Part shown: in pieces, positions 13,340 through 26,900 of the stretch | Position numbering within the stretch: position 1 is the first letter of the stretch | How the letters are laid out: each line of letters begins with the position of its first letter | The notes under the pieces: generated by a model | The model's database searches: none | The model's input: only the letters and a program-made list of their open reading frames with translations | Told to the model about the DNA's origin: nothing | Assembly: GCA_963920705.1 (NCBI GenBank) | Contig: OY987231.1 | Location: 7,495,424 to 7,559,423 of the forward strand | DNA length: 64,000 nucleotides | From: Odiellus spinosus | Lineage: Eukaryota; Arthropoda; Arachnida; Opiliones; Phalangiidae | Direction of reading: 5' to 3' | Translations under genes and position numbers: made by a program

Positions 13340-13655
13340 TGGGAAACTTAATTTCGAAATCACAATGCCAAAAAACGTATTCCAGAATTTTCAAACAATT
13401 ATTAGACACATTTTTGGTGTTTAAATTAATTTCTAAAGTTTAGTTACGTTCGAATAAAAGTATGTATAAATCCGAGCCATTCATATTATTTCAGCCTTCA
13501 GTAGTGCTTGTAGTGTTCTAACATTAAAAGAACAGGTCAGTTTTTGATGCCCAAGACCTTGGGCATCAAACGCAAGCCTATTCTCTTAATTTTAGGACTT
13601 TACAAGCGCTGTTGAAGGCTGAAATAATATGATTAGCCCGAATTTATACTTAATT
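13340..13655. mobile_element. Foldback element, left arm and centre (CGGAATCACC family)
   Basis: Shares CCAGAATTTTCAAACAATTA, GGTGTTTAAATTAATTTCT and a central hairpin CCCAAGACCTTGGGCATCAA with the 43850 copy. The right arm is replaced by the 13660 repeat. Confidence 0.75.
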
Positions 13656-13659
13656 TTAT

Positions 13660-14010
13660 TCACACGACTGCAGCAAAACGTTTTGAAACTATTTGAATCG
13701 ATTCCAATTTGGCATAGTATGAACACAGCTATATATTACACATTTTCAAGAAGCAGTTTCGAGAAATCGATTCAAATCGATTCAAGAAAAACAGTTTTCC
13801 GTTCACACGATGCACAGCAAAACGATTTGAAACGATTTGAATCGAATCCAAGGAATAGTATGAACGCAGTTATATATTACACATTTTCCAGAAGCAGTTT
13901 CGAGAAATCTATTCAAATCGATTCAAGAAAAACCGTTTTCGGTTCACACGACTGCAGCAAAACGATTTGAATCGAATCCAAGGCCTAGTATGAACGGAGC
14001 TATATATTAC
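13660..14010. mobile_element. Tandem fragments of the TTCACACGACT/TTTGAATCGA repeat
   Basis: Three successive ~130-bp units, each with TTCACACGA(C)TG, CAGCAAAACG and TATGAACNNAGCTATATATT. The 113-codon frame across it is repeat-derived. Confidence 0.7.
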
Positions 14011-14011
14011 A

Positions 14012-14888
14012 CATTTTCAAAATATTTGAATAAAACGGACATCCAATCATAACCAACCTAGTAATATCCCCAAAAACATCATAACACAGAGCGATTTAGT
14101 TTACTAAAACGACTTCTACCACGAGAGAGCTGGCGTTAAACTTTTTTTTCTTTTTCTTCAATACTCTTAATAAAGGGGAAATATAAGCTAAAAATTAAAC
14201 TTCAGAGTCACGGGGGAAAAACTTACCAATTGAATTTAATTAATAATATCCAAGGGTAAATTCTAATCAACTGTAAATTGAATTTTAAAAAGAGTTTTAA
14301 CTAATATTTGAATTCTATTAAGCCCTTCCGTTTACAGCTGATAGTTATCCTTAAATTTCCAGTCCTTCCAACGTTTTGGATGAAGGTTCTTATTTTCCCT
14401 CAGAAAACTTTTCTCATCGTGGCAGACGAAGAGGCGGAATACGAGTTTAAATTTAGATTTTCTTCGCCATAACCTAAGCAGCGTCAGTTGCGGGGCATAT
14501 CCTAAATCCAGCAGAAGAGAGAGAGGAGAGTGGAGTACTATACCTCTAACACTCCTTTTAACTTCTCCAAGCGGTTTATAGCAGGAGCTTAGGCCTAAAA
14601 GTTTTGAACCCAGCAGATTTTATTTTTTCCCTTTTTCCCGAACGTCCTCAAAAATAATTTTCTTTTTTTTTCTTCTTCTTCTTCTCGCGTACCGAAATTT
14701 TGGAAAAACTTTCCGAGTGTAAAGAATTCTCCCCAGTAGATAGCTAATCCCCTCGAACCGAAGAAGCCTTTAAGCCTAAGCTCCGTACAATTATTATTAA
14801 ATTTTAAACAAAAAAACAAAAAAATTATTTCAAATCGCGTTCGGTTATTTGTTTCGCTTGTCGGCTTAATTTTGATTAAAATAAAAGT
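14012..14888 (+). promoter_or_regulatory. Probable promoter and 5' UTR region of the SYNPO2L-like gene
   Basis: The ~900 bp before the start codon is mostly single-copy. It holds a TCAGTT initiator-like site (14484-14489), a GA-rich GAGAGAGAGGAGAG block at about 14517-14531 and several poly-pyrimidine tracts. No clear TATA box is at the expected distance. The transcription start is not determined. Confidence 0.3.
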
Positions 14889-14993
14889 ATGGCGTCCGAA
14901 GAACGAATAACTGTCAAATTATTGGGCGGTAGTCCTTGGGGATTTCGTTTAACTGGTGGAGCGGGTACTGGACAACCTCTAATCGTTAACAAG
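14889..14993 (+). CDS. SYNPO2L: SYNPO2L-like exon 1 (start codon, first half of PDZ)
   Basis: Encodes residues 1-35. It has the beta-A strand (ITVKLLGG) and the PWGFRL ligand loop typical of the SYNPO2/Zasp PDZ subgroup. It ends in AAG with donor GTAACT, phase 0. The GC-rich codons contrast with the AT-rich flanks. Confidence 0.9.
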
Positions 14994-17900
14994 GTAACTA
15001 AATTACTATATTTTTATTTAACTATATTTATATACCATAGGGGTTCTAGTTCAATTATATCTTCTTGTTTTTGGATAAATGCCCGCTGATATAGGGTCTT
15101 TTAGATTTGGATAATAGATTACAGTAGCCAAATTTGTTAACATTTACTAATTTATATATAAATGTTAAACCTAGGAAAGAGAAATTGTGCCAATGTAAGC
15201 GTATTTTAGTTAATTCAGTTTTTTTATTTTTTTATTTTTGTAAAAGATGGTGAGAGAGACTTTTAGGAGACATTACTTTTTATAATGAAGATTTAATTCA
15301 CCCTATAACTCGAAAGATGATTTCGTAATCTCACGAAGAATTGGGTTAATGCTTAATTTAGAATACCGCAAATTCCAGGGTTTAATTTGAAATAACATTT
15401 TTACGAATATATTTTGAATATGATCTCGAAAACAGTTTTAAGTTAATTATTTATGATAGAAATAGGCTTAACTTATTAGTTATAACCATAACTTTATTTA
15501 GAAACTCACGAAAATGCCAATTTATTTCTAAATAAAGGTTAAATTAAATATAATTTATTTTTGTATATTTATTTTCTGTAATTGAAAATTAATATATATT
15601 CTATTCGTAGAATTTTCTATTCACTAAAAAATTTTTTATTGAAAAATAATTAAAAATGTTTTTAGTGAAACTTTATTCATTGGAAAGAAATTCATTAGAA
15701 ATTCCTTTACTGGAATTTTTTTCATTCTAAATTTATTGATTGAAAATTAATTTATTCGTTGGAAATTAATTTATTCATTGGAAATTTTAGTGATTGGAAA
15801 TTTATTGATTGGAAACTAATTTATTCATTGGAAATTAATTTATTCATTGGAAATTAATATATTCATTGGAAATTAATTTATTCATTGGAAATTAATTTAT
15901 TCATTGGAAATTAATTTATTCATTGGAAATTAATTTATTCATTGGAAATTAATTTATTCATTGGAAATTAATTTATTCATTGGAAATTAATTTATTCATT
16001 GGAAATTAATTTATTCATTGGAAATTAATTTATTCATTGAAAATTAATTTATTCATTGGAAATTATTTATTGATTGGAAACTATTTATTGATTGGAAACT
16101 ATTTAGTCACTGGAAATTAATTTATTCATTGGAAATTTATTGAATGGAAACTATTCATTGGAAATTTTATTGATTGGTAATTATTTTAGTGTAATTTTAT
16201 GGAAATTTTATTCATTGGATATTAGTTTATGGAAATTTCATTCATAAGAAATTAATTTATGGAAAATGAAATGAAATTTTATTCATAAGAAATTAATTTA
16301 TGGTCATTAATTTATTGAAATTTTATTCATTGGAAATTTTATTCGTTGGAAATTAATTTATTCAAATATTATTTGTTGGAGATTAATTTATAGAATTTTA
16401 ATCATTGGAAATTAATTTATTCAAATTTTGTTCGTTGGAGATTAATTTATAGTAATTTTATTTTTTCAAATTAGAAAATATTTATTTATATTTGATTTGA
16501 TTTAATATATAAAATATTTGTGCAACTGGTTATCAGCTGTAAGCTGCAATACATTAATCATGTCCCTTTTGGTTTCTAAGCGAATAAATGCAATGCTTTT
16601 ATATTACGCACCACCAAAGTCTTCTATAAAAAAATATTTAGAAGTTTACAAAAAGCCGGAGCATGAATGGATTTTTCTATATGACCCAATTAGGAATGTA
16701 ATATAATCCTCATGAAATTAAATCCATAGACCTGGTAATTCAAGGTCCGATCGAGTAAGACAAAGAACTCCATTATTTAAATAATCAATTTTTTAAATTT
16801 AAATGTAAAATAAAAAATCAAATTCAATAACTGCCTTGTCAAATTTCATTAAGGTTTATTTATCTAGAGATCGGAATCGGATATCCATTATCTTCTGTTA
16901 TTCGTATATTTTCAGATATTTTATTTTCGGATATATTTAAATGTAACTAAAAAATGAAATTTGTATATTCGTATAATTGTTTAATGTATAAGGTTTACCC
17001 GAAGATAAGCATTGGCGCTTTATCTACGAACAAATTACTCGTATTGAAACGTATAACGATGGATAAGAAAATTCACGTTCCCTGAATTAGTTTAAAATAT
17101 AAGAAAAGTATTTCAAATTTACTTTTAAATTGAAGAATATAAATAAAACCACGAAACTAAGATTTTAAATCATCTTTTTATTCATTATTTTTTCGAAAAT
17201 AAATTTTGTAATTTTTTATCCGAACGTATAACACGGATAATATTGTAAGATAAGGCCATTTTCGGATAAAAACGGATTGTTTTTTACTGTATCTTCGAAT
17301 AGGTTAACTCGAATGAAAAATAGTCTATTTTTAATCAAACAGATAATATACAACAGAATTTAGTAGATTTTTATCCAATTAATAAAAATTATACGAATAC
17401 CGAGCTCTATATTTATCTTTATCGAGATTAATTTAATTGGAAACAGACAAACTCTTATTTAAAGTGAGGCTGTTATGAATTTTTCATGAATTTCAAATGG
17501 AAATTGAGTACGATTTTGAAAATATTCAAATATGAGAAATTAATGCGATAGTAAAAACGCATTTTATAATCGCCATTTTTGAAATTTTTCAAATAAAAAA
17601 TCCCTGAATTATTACGTCATCGCATTATGGTCGCGTGATTGATTGTCGCTTTCGCTCTGTCTTTTTCGTAAAAGTACTTAATCAAGAAAGTTCAACCTTT
17701 CGTAAGACAATTATCTTTAATTACGTTCCAGAAATAAACTAAAGTCATATATCAGATAAACAATGACCTGTATATTTTTAAAATTTTCATTTTGAAGGTT
17801 CTTTCGAGCGCGTCAACCGACAGAGATTTAAAATTTTGAATTTAGTGATAATCTCACTTTGAATTTTTTTTTGAAACTCGAAAAATATTTCAAATAATGT

Positions 17901-20900
17901 TTATAAAGCCGCGTTCACACTAGAAACTTTGAAACCGTTTTAACCATTTCGGAAAGGTCAAAATGGAACATATTAGGGTCAACTGTATAGCTTCTTTGTC
18001 AAAACAAATTGTTATTTGCTTGAAAAGTCGATTTGAACGGATTCTAAATGGTTTGAAAACCGTTTCAAAGTGTCTATAGTGTGAACGTAGCTTTAGTGTC
18101 AAAAATTGTATCGTTCGGTTCGTCTTTTTCAACACCCATTCCTCGCCGCTCGCCTTGGAAATAAACCATATGTTCTTTAAATTAAACATTGCCTTCGGCC
18201 TTCGCTACAAAGTTACTCTTAAAGGAATAATGAAGACGAGGGTGTCGGACAAATAAAAAAATTAAATTTTATTTTAAAATATCGAAAATGGCGATTATAA
18301 AATATGTATTTTTACTGCAGCGATAATTTTGTTCTATGACATAAGTATATATATTTTGAATCATCTTTTAACGATCTTTCCGAAAATAATACTTAATTTC
18401 CATTTGGAGTTCATGAAAAATCCGTGACAGCCTAACTTTAACAGAAAATTAATTAGTCGTCTTCGTTTAGAGATCGGGGTTTGGACAAAATAATCCACAA
18501 CTATCAGTTAATCAGTTAATCATAAAAAATAATCGGAAAATTATTCGCGATTACATTGGATTTATCATAGACTTTCCTCGAAAAATTTTAAGTTATGAAT
18601 AAAGATAAAATAATCAGAAATTTTCTTGTCCAAACCCCGATCTCTATCTTCGTTATACCTTTAACCCTTTGAATTTTAAAAATAGTTGAAGAATTTATTC
18701 TTAAGGGAATAACGGCGCGAGTGTTTAATTTTTTATTATTTATTTTTTATTTATTTTTATTTTTTTTGGTTTCGAGGTCGAAGAAACCAGATTTGATACA
18801 TTTCAGAAACGAATTCCTCTGGTATATTTCAGTGTTGTTCCAAAGACTTTTCATCATTTTCACGGTGAAAATGTTTAAAATGAAGGGGGTACTTAATGCC
18901 AGGCTTAAGAACAACATATTTAACTGATCTACAACTTCTGTATTTCGCTTGATCTTTGTTTTCTATCCATATCATTATTCCATAAAAATAAACAACGCCC
19001 TATAGCTTAATACTATCAGCAAAAATCCAGTTTTTCGTCATACCCCATCACTTACAAATAGCCAAAAAAGTCATCACCCCTGTCTGACTCGAGTGATTTG
19101 GACTCTTCCACGATATTTTGAGTCGGGAGAGAGAGGGATGGAATTTAGGCGGCCCGCGCTTGGCTATATTGTCTCCCCCAACTCCTGAATTTCTCCAAAG
19201 AGTGGCGCTTCCTCCGTTCAATATTTACTGCGTCTGCGCCCGCTAGAGTGTCTCGAATCAGAATCTGCCGGTACATTTACCAGAACCTTTGCTGACAGTA
19301 TGAAGCTTATGGGTGTTGTTTACTTTTATGGAATAAAATGATAGACTTTTGTATATGTCATAAAAAAATTAAGACAAAAAAAAAAATAAGCGAAATTTTT
19401 ACGAAATTTCTACTCAAATTCCATATAGTTTTCAACACTCTCCGTATATAGCTATCTTTCTATTGTCTGCTAAGTGTTTTTATTCTTTAACTACATTAGC
19501 ACTAGGCATATAGTTCCATTTTAATATACCATTCTTAATATTGACGTAATAGAAACACGTGGTTCGAATTATATTTATTTATTTATTTGTTACTATAGTT
19601 AAAACATTCAATTTTAAGTTTGTAATAAATGTTTTCGTTACAGATTCGACGCAAAAGCAAAGCTCAACATCAGTTGAAAGAAGGCGATTTCGTACTTGGT
19701 ATTAACGGGGTCAAATGTCAAACTTTGACATACGATGATGCCATGAATGTTGTCGATGAAGCCGCTGATTGTTTAATCATTGAAATACTCAGGTAATTTT
19801 TAAAACGATAATTATAAAGATTTGGAAATAATTAAGTGAGGCTGTTACCATTTGGTCGAATGCCCTATATTGAAATTAAAAAGGCATATTCAAAATTTTA
19901 TAACTCTGGGTTGACGCGTTCTTAAGACATTTTAAAATGAAAAGGTCAAAAATATAAAGATCTTTTTCATTTTATTTCTGGAACGTAATTATGGATAATT
20001 TTCAGAAGTAAGGTAGTTGACTTTCTGGATTAAGTATTTTTATGAAAAAGACTGCGCGAAAGCAACCTTAACTCGTCCCAGAATCAACTGTAGGCTCTAC
20101 AATAGTCACGTCCATAGGTTGATGACGTATAGTATTGTGGTAAATTTTTATTTTAAACATTTCGAAAATGGCGATTATGAAATAAGTACTTTTACTATTG
20201 CAGTAATTTGTTCTATGTCATACCAGAAGCCGATGAAACCCTCCTTTGAAGTCTATTACTTCCGGGTCTTGTATACCCCTCTCTTTATGGGTTAGTTTCA
20301 AAAAGCGTGATTCGTACGCCTCCTAACGGTAAGTATTTTCGGAGCGGGAGTTCGTCGAGCGAATATCTCTAGCAGCCTTGGAGTTCGTCAAAAAAGCGTC
20401 GTCGTTTGCGGAGAGAGAGAATTTTCAATTTTCCGTAGACAGGGGGTATGAAGTAGGACCCCCTCCGATCTCGTAAAATTGTGAATTTTACCCATACAGA
20501 GAGGAGCGCTATATGAAACAGAGTAGTAGACTTCGAAGGAGGGTTTCATCGGCTTCTGGTCATACATATATACATTTTTAATCTTTTCGAAAATTGTACT
20601 CAATTTCCATTTGGAGTTCATGAAAAATCCGTGACAGCCTCACTTTAATTTAATTAAACTTGAGAAATTTAGTTTAAATTGATACTTAAACGCTTCAACA
20701 TTATTTTGAACGTTGTACAGGCTAGGAAATATAGAAAATCATTTCTCTTAAGCATAAAATGTGAAATTTTTAAGTTTCATCATTATTTGATATTAAACTT
20801 CACGACCAATCAAGGCGTATTGAAAATTCAGACGCTAAAAGAGAAAAATCTCGTGTGGCGTGGTAATTAAGTCTTCGATTAATAACTCACACATCAAGAG

Positions 20901-23900
20901 ATTTTTCTATGTGGCGCCTTAATCGTCAAAAAGTGCTGCTTGTTCATATAATTTAAACCGATGAGGCAGTTCCAACTCCTATGAACTCTGGTAGTTATGC
21001 CAAGTGTCCAAAATTACGCGAGTTAAATTTAAAATTTTACAAATAAAGATGAAACTTTGAAATTTCGTATCTTAATCCTTAGGAAAAATTATTTTGTAAA
21101 ATTTTCAACGGATTAGTCGTCCGTACTCTCGAGTATAAATATACTTGTTGTATCTTTAAGTATCCCATTAAAATTCAAATGAATAAGGTTGAAAATAAGC
21201 AACAAAATAATTTCATATATATGTACATTAATGAACAAACCTAAACTTATTTTGCGCCTGTAGAAGTGTTCCAACCACATCGCGCGAGTGTACTAACGTC
21301 AAGGGGCAAATCCAGATTGAAAGAATATATTTACTTTATGCAGTAATACAAATCCCATTCAAATCAGTATAGAGCTCGGAATAATCGGATAATGAATAAC
21401 CTATACATTGAAAACTAGGCTTTTTTTCAGATATTCTAATCTCGAATAAATTGTTTGTCAATATAAAACCATAGATTCTATAAACAGATCTATCAAATGG
21501 ATACGAATTATCCGGGAATAAAATTTTAAGCTCGATTAATAAACAAATTACGCGTTTATTCAAACGGATAATGCGAAGATAAAAATTTATCGTTTCTCGA
21601 AATCCATGTAGAATGAAATATAATAATTGTATTTTAATTTAGATTGAAAGGAACAGCGACTAAATTACTACATTATACCATCGAGATCTCAATTTGGGTT
21701 AAAATCCGCGAAGAAACTCGAGTTTCAAATGTTTCTTATCGGCGAATGAATAACTCGTATAACTCTTATCAATTTCATATTACAATGAGTACGAATAGAA
21801 AGTTCAACTCTATCGCGATAATGCTGTTGAAAGCTGAAATAATATGATTGGCCCTAATTAATCCTAGATACTGAAATTCAAACCTAATACCCTTTTCAGA
21901 CAATTCGTATTTAACCGAGGTTTAATCCGATTTAACTGAAGTTTAACTGAACTGAGAAGGCTACGTAAACTTCGGTTATATCTGATTAAACCACGGCTAA
22001 TTACGCCTCGTCTGATGAGGGTATTACCCAAGCGCTAAAATTTAATGCAGGAAACCCTACCCTTCACATATTTAATATATATTTTTAATGCTATGATAAA
22101 ACTCGTAAAAATATAAACGAAATACATTCGAAAAAAATGTTGACGGCTCGTCACTTTGAAAGAGAGGTTATAAAAGATAAACTATTGAAAAAATAGACTT
22201 CGAAAGTTAAAATATATACATAAATCGACAATATTATAAGGTCTGGTCCCAGACTGAAGATTAGGTTTAAAGGCTCCAAAAAAGTAGGTCTCGACAAAGC
22301 TGTTTTCTTTGGCTAAAGAACTGCTTATCTTTTCCGCCGAGTCCGAGGAATTTTTTTTACAGCCTCTGGTTTCGAATGTTTCTGTTAACGCTTAACTTTT
22401 CTTAATTGCGTTTCAAGGCGAAACCTCACGCATAAACACTCATTTCTCAATAACAATTAGTAATTTATTAATATAATTTAAGAGACTGTTTAGCGTGGTT
22501 ACAAATGAGAGTTGATTAAATATACGTTGTTTATACGCGATAGCTGTCTTATAAATTGTTTTAATAAATTTCTAAGTTTAGGTAAAAAAAAATGCCATAG
22601 TGATATTTGTTCCGAAATTCAAACTAATTTTGCCAGATTTTCTCTGAAATCAAATAATGTGTATTTCTTTTTCCTTACATTGAATCTACTGTCTAAAATG
22701 CTCTATTCGTTGCCCAGCACCAAGGTTAGGTTTTGACCGCGAAAAACACAGCATTGTCGTTAATTTCTCCGGTTAATTTCGAGAGAAAGTAGCGAATATT
22801 TTGGGAAACACTCGTACATATTTGGTTCCTTCATAGTGCTCCTAGCTGAGCTTGAACATTAGCTACGTTCACGACTCTTTGGAACCGTTTTCAAACCATT
22901 TCGAATGTTCAAATCAACTTTTCGAGATATTTATTGTATTTTTTGATCGAAGATCTACACGGGTGACCCCAAAATTTTATAATTTGATCTTTCCAACACG
23001 GTTTAAAACTGTTTCAAAGTCTCTAGTGTGAACACGGCTAATGAACCAGTGTTATCGAATCAAAGTGTGGCAGTCACCATTTCTTCAAAATGGAAACGTC
23101 AAAAAATATTTAGGCAGTTTAGTTCTGGTACAAAATGATAATTTTGTATACGAAAGGTAGGACTTTCCTGATTAAGTACTTTTACGAGAAAGACCCCGCG
23201 AAAGCGACCTTATTACTCGATCGTGCCAGAACGCGGGAGAATCAACTGTAGGCTCAACAATAGCCACGCGACCTTAATTATGACTTAATATTGGGGGAAT
23301 TTTAATTTAATGGCTTTTCCAAAATGGCAATTACAAAATATATATATTTATTGTCACTAATCATTTTCCATATGGAGTTTATGAAAAATCCATGGTACTT
23401 AAGCATTTCACCCTTACATTTTTGATCTATAAGCGGAAACGTATAGCTTTGAGCGAATTGATTACTGAAACTGATTCGTTCTACGTAATACTATTCAAGA
23501 TAAAGGCCAAGGATTAAGAAATTTCTTTATAGGCAGCTACTTTATTAATAGATTTTCCGCAAGGCGGCAAACGTTCCGAATTAAAAGTTCTTCTTTCTCT
23601 ACGGAACTTAACTTTATTTTCGAGATTTGACCTAGATTTTTGAGATCATGCAAACAGCTACGTTTATTTTGCATTGTTTCGTGCGAAGAGAGAGTTATTG
23701 CCAAAAAAACCCCGACATTTTTCTATTTTCTTTTTGAAAAGCCTCTATACCCAATTAACTTCATTGTTAAACTCAAACTTTAAACTAAACGTGATTTTTG
23801 TTAGAAAAAAGTATAAAGGTGACTTAAATTTCTATCACACTTGTCTAAAAACGTAATACGCAGTATCCTTCAATAAGACAGGGTTCGTACCCAATTTTAA

Positions 23901-26900
23901 AAGTTAATTTCCCTGACTTTTTACCAGGTTTTCCCTGACCATTTCCAAATAATTTAACTGACCAATTTTATCTTTTTCCATGAATTTACTCTTATTAAGC
24001 GAGCTCTTGGAAATTCCCACATTATTTGACATAGTTTATCAGTCAGGGTCGATACTCAAAATATGAGAAAACATTTAATTACGTTACAATTAACTGATCA
24101 ACCAACCAACAGTTCCTTGACACGTACCAAAATATTTGACTTGATAATTAAAATATAGTTTAATTGTCAAGTCGCTCTATGAATTATATTTTATTAGTCA
24201 AGTCGTTCTATGAAATATATTTTAATAGTCAAGTCGTTCTATGACGTATATTTTAATTGTCGAGTCGCTCTATGAAATATATTTTAATTGAGCGACTTGA
24301 AAAATAAAATATATTTTAATTGAGCGACTTGAAAAATAAAATATATTTTAATTGAGCGACTTGAAAATTATAATATATTTAATAGAGCGACTTGAAAATT
24401 AAAATATATTTAATAGAGCGACTTGAAAATTAAAATATATTTAATAGAGCGACTTGAAAATTAAAATATATTTAATAGAGCGACTTGAAAATTAAAATAT
24501 ATTTAATAGAGCGACTTGAAAATTAAAATATATTTAATAGAGCGACTTGAAAATTAAAATATATTTAATAGAGCGACTTGACAATTAAAATATATTTAAT
24601 AGTGACCTGACTATTAAAATATACTTAATAGAGTGACCTGACTATTAAAATATACTTAATAGAGTGACCTGACTATTAAAATATACTTAATAGAGTGACT
24701 TGACAATTAAAATATATTTCATAGAGCGATTTGGCATTTAAAAATATATTTACTAGAGCGACTTGACAATTTAAATATACCGGTTACTATAAATTCTGAA
24801 CTTTTTACCTTGGCCATAGTCTCTAAATATTTTACAACTGTTATTTTGTTTTATTTTTTTTATTTTTTTATTTTTTTTTTTTTTTTTTTTGCAAAATAGG
24901 TCGATTTAGTGAACAAACTATAGTTTTAGGGGTTTGTTAATGACCCAAGAATAAATAGTGACTTTTAGCGTGAAAATAGTAAACGAGCTGGTGCCACTAC
25001 TCTACGCGAAAACTCAATAAAAAAGTGTTTATAAGCTTGATCTCTAAGAGGCAGGGTTCGTACTAAATTTTGAAAGTTAATTTCCCCGACTTTTCCAGGT
25101 AACCATGACCATTTATAATTAATTTCCCTGGCATGAATTTATTCTTCCGAGCGAGCTCTTCATAATTCCCACTTTTTATTTGACATAATTTATCAATCAG
25201 GAGTCAGGATAATTTACTCAGAATAAGAGAAAAAATTGAATCTTTAGGCAAATATTTTCAATTAAAAATAATTACGTTACAATTAATTGGTCAACTAAAT
25301 CATAAACAGACCATTCTAGCTCATGTCCATGACTTTTTCCTGACCTTATGGTCCAACTTTCGAATTCCCTGACCTTTTGGGCCAACTTTCGAATTCCCTG
25401 ACCTTTTGGGCCAACTTTCGAATTCCCTGACCTTTTGGGCCAACTTTCGAATTCCCTGACCTTTTGGGCCAACTTTCGAATTCCCTGACCTTTTGGGCCA
25501 ACTTTCGAATTCCCTGACCTTTTGGGCCAACTTTCGAATTCCCTGACCTTTTGGGCCAACTTTCGAATTCCCTGACCTTTTGGGTCAACTTTCGAATTCC
25601 CTGACCTTTTGGGTCAACTTTCGAATTCCCTGACATTTTGGGTCAACTTTCGAATTCCCTGACCTTTGGGGTCAACTTTCGAATTCCCTGACCTTTGGGG
25701 TCAACTTTCGAATTCCCTGACCTTTGGGGTCAACTTTCGAATTCCCTGACTTTTCCATGACCTTTGGGGCCAACTTTCGAATTCTATGACTTTTCCCTGG
25801 CCTATTTGGGCCAATTTCCAAATTCCATGATTTGTCAGGTTTCCCAGGTAGAGCAAGAACCAACCAGTATGGGTTAAGAAAGTAGGGGGAAAAACCTGAC
25901 ATCTGGAAACTAAATCCCAGCATTATCTGTTTTCATAAATTAATTCTTGTCGTAATTTCGATATAATGGCCCGGAAGTTAGGGTAGCTTGCATTTAGTGT
26001 TGATAAAATACGTTTTAAAAGCATTCGTAGTATATGGCGATATTTTTTTAAATAAAAAGCAAGAGAGTAAAAAAACGTTAGGTTTCAAATAATTTTTCAA
26101 GTCTGAGATGTTGTCGCGTCACGTAGCTATAGGGGGGCTTGGCTTACTCGATGCTCTAGTCGGCACATTGTTTTAGAAAAATCAAATAGACCTAGGATCT
26201 AGCTAGCGGGGCCTATATATCTTTTTTTGGCAAGCGACACCATCCTCATCTCGTGCAGTGTCGGAATTCGACGGGACAAGTGCCAAAATGGAAGATGGTG
26301 GTTATGCCGTGAGTCTCCAAACTCTTAAATTAAAAACAAACTCACTTTTTCTACAAGTTCTACCGCTATAAGATTATGTCTCGTCTAAGCGGGGAGATGT
26401 TAAGACTTCTAGATAAAAGTATAATGAAAATTTTTCGTCTCGGGCGCCCTCTTGGGAACATTGCGCGAGCGAGGAAACTCAAAATCAAGGTGAAAGTCGT
26501 ACAACGAAGCGTTCTATACCGGGTTGGTAACCGGCGCGATCATAGTTGGAACAAAAAGTATATAAGAAAAAGCCTTAAAAGAAACATCAAAGTCATCAAT
26601 CCCAAATGGATGTAAAATACGTCACCGTCAATGTGTCGCGATCAATGGACAAACCCGTACTCCTTGCTGCCACGGATTTTTTCTCTCAAAGAGTTTGTTG
26701 AGGAAAGTATCGACCTCATGGGTGGACCTGGACCAATGGCCCACGCCATGGCGACCCTCAGGAGGGCTTGGGCCCGCGTTTCAGTGGTACCTTTAATGTG
26801 CGGGGTCCTGGCGATAGTTCTCTTTTCGGCACTTGTCTTTTCAACGATACGAAATTTTCGAAAATTGAAAAAAACGAAAGAAGAGAAAGCCAAAAGGTAT

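Noticed and set aside
21890-22027. CTGATGAG as a possible hammerhead ribozyme core
   Set aside because: No GAAA partner or the needed stems nearby; it is the end of a small palindromic MITE and reads CTGAAGAG in the other copy.
24130-24785. CRISPR-like array of regular repeats
   Set aside because: Units are contiguous with no unique spacers, in a eukaryotic intron. The same applies to all arrays in the window.
25272-25923. Minus-strand frames with KVREFESWPK-type repeats
   Set aside because: Translation of the 29-bp minisatellite.
26376-26615. Basic 79-codon frame just upstream of the membrane exon as a separate DNA-binding gene
   Set aside because: Could be read through a 49-bp intron from the MEDGGYA exon, but its AT-rich composition and Lys/Arg bias fit chance better. 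Kept only as an alternative.
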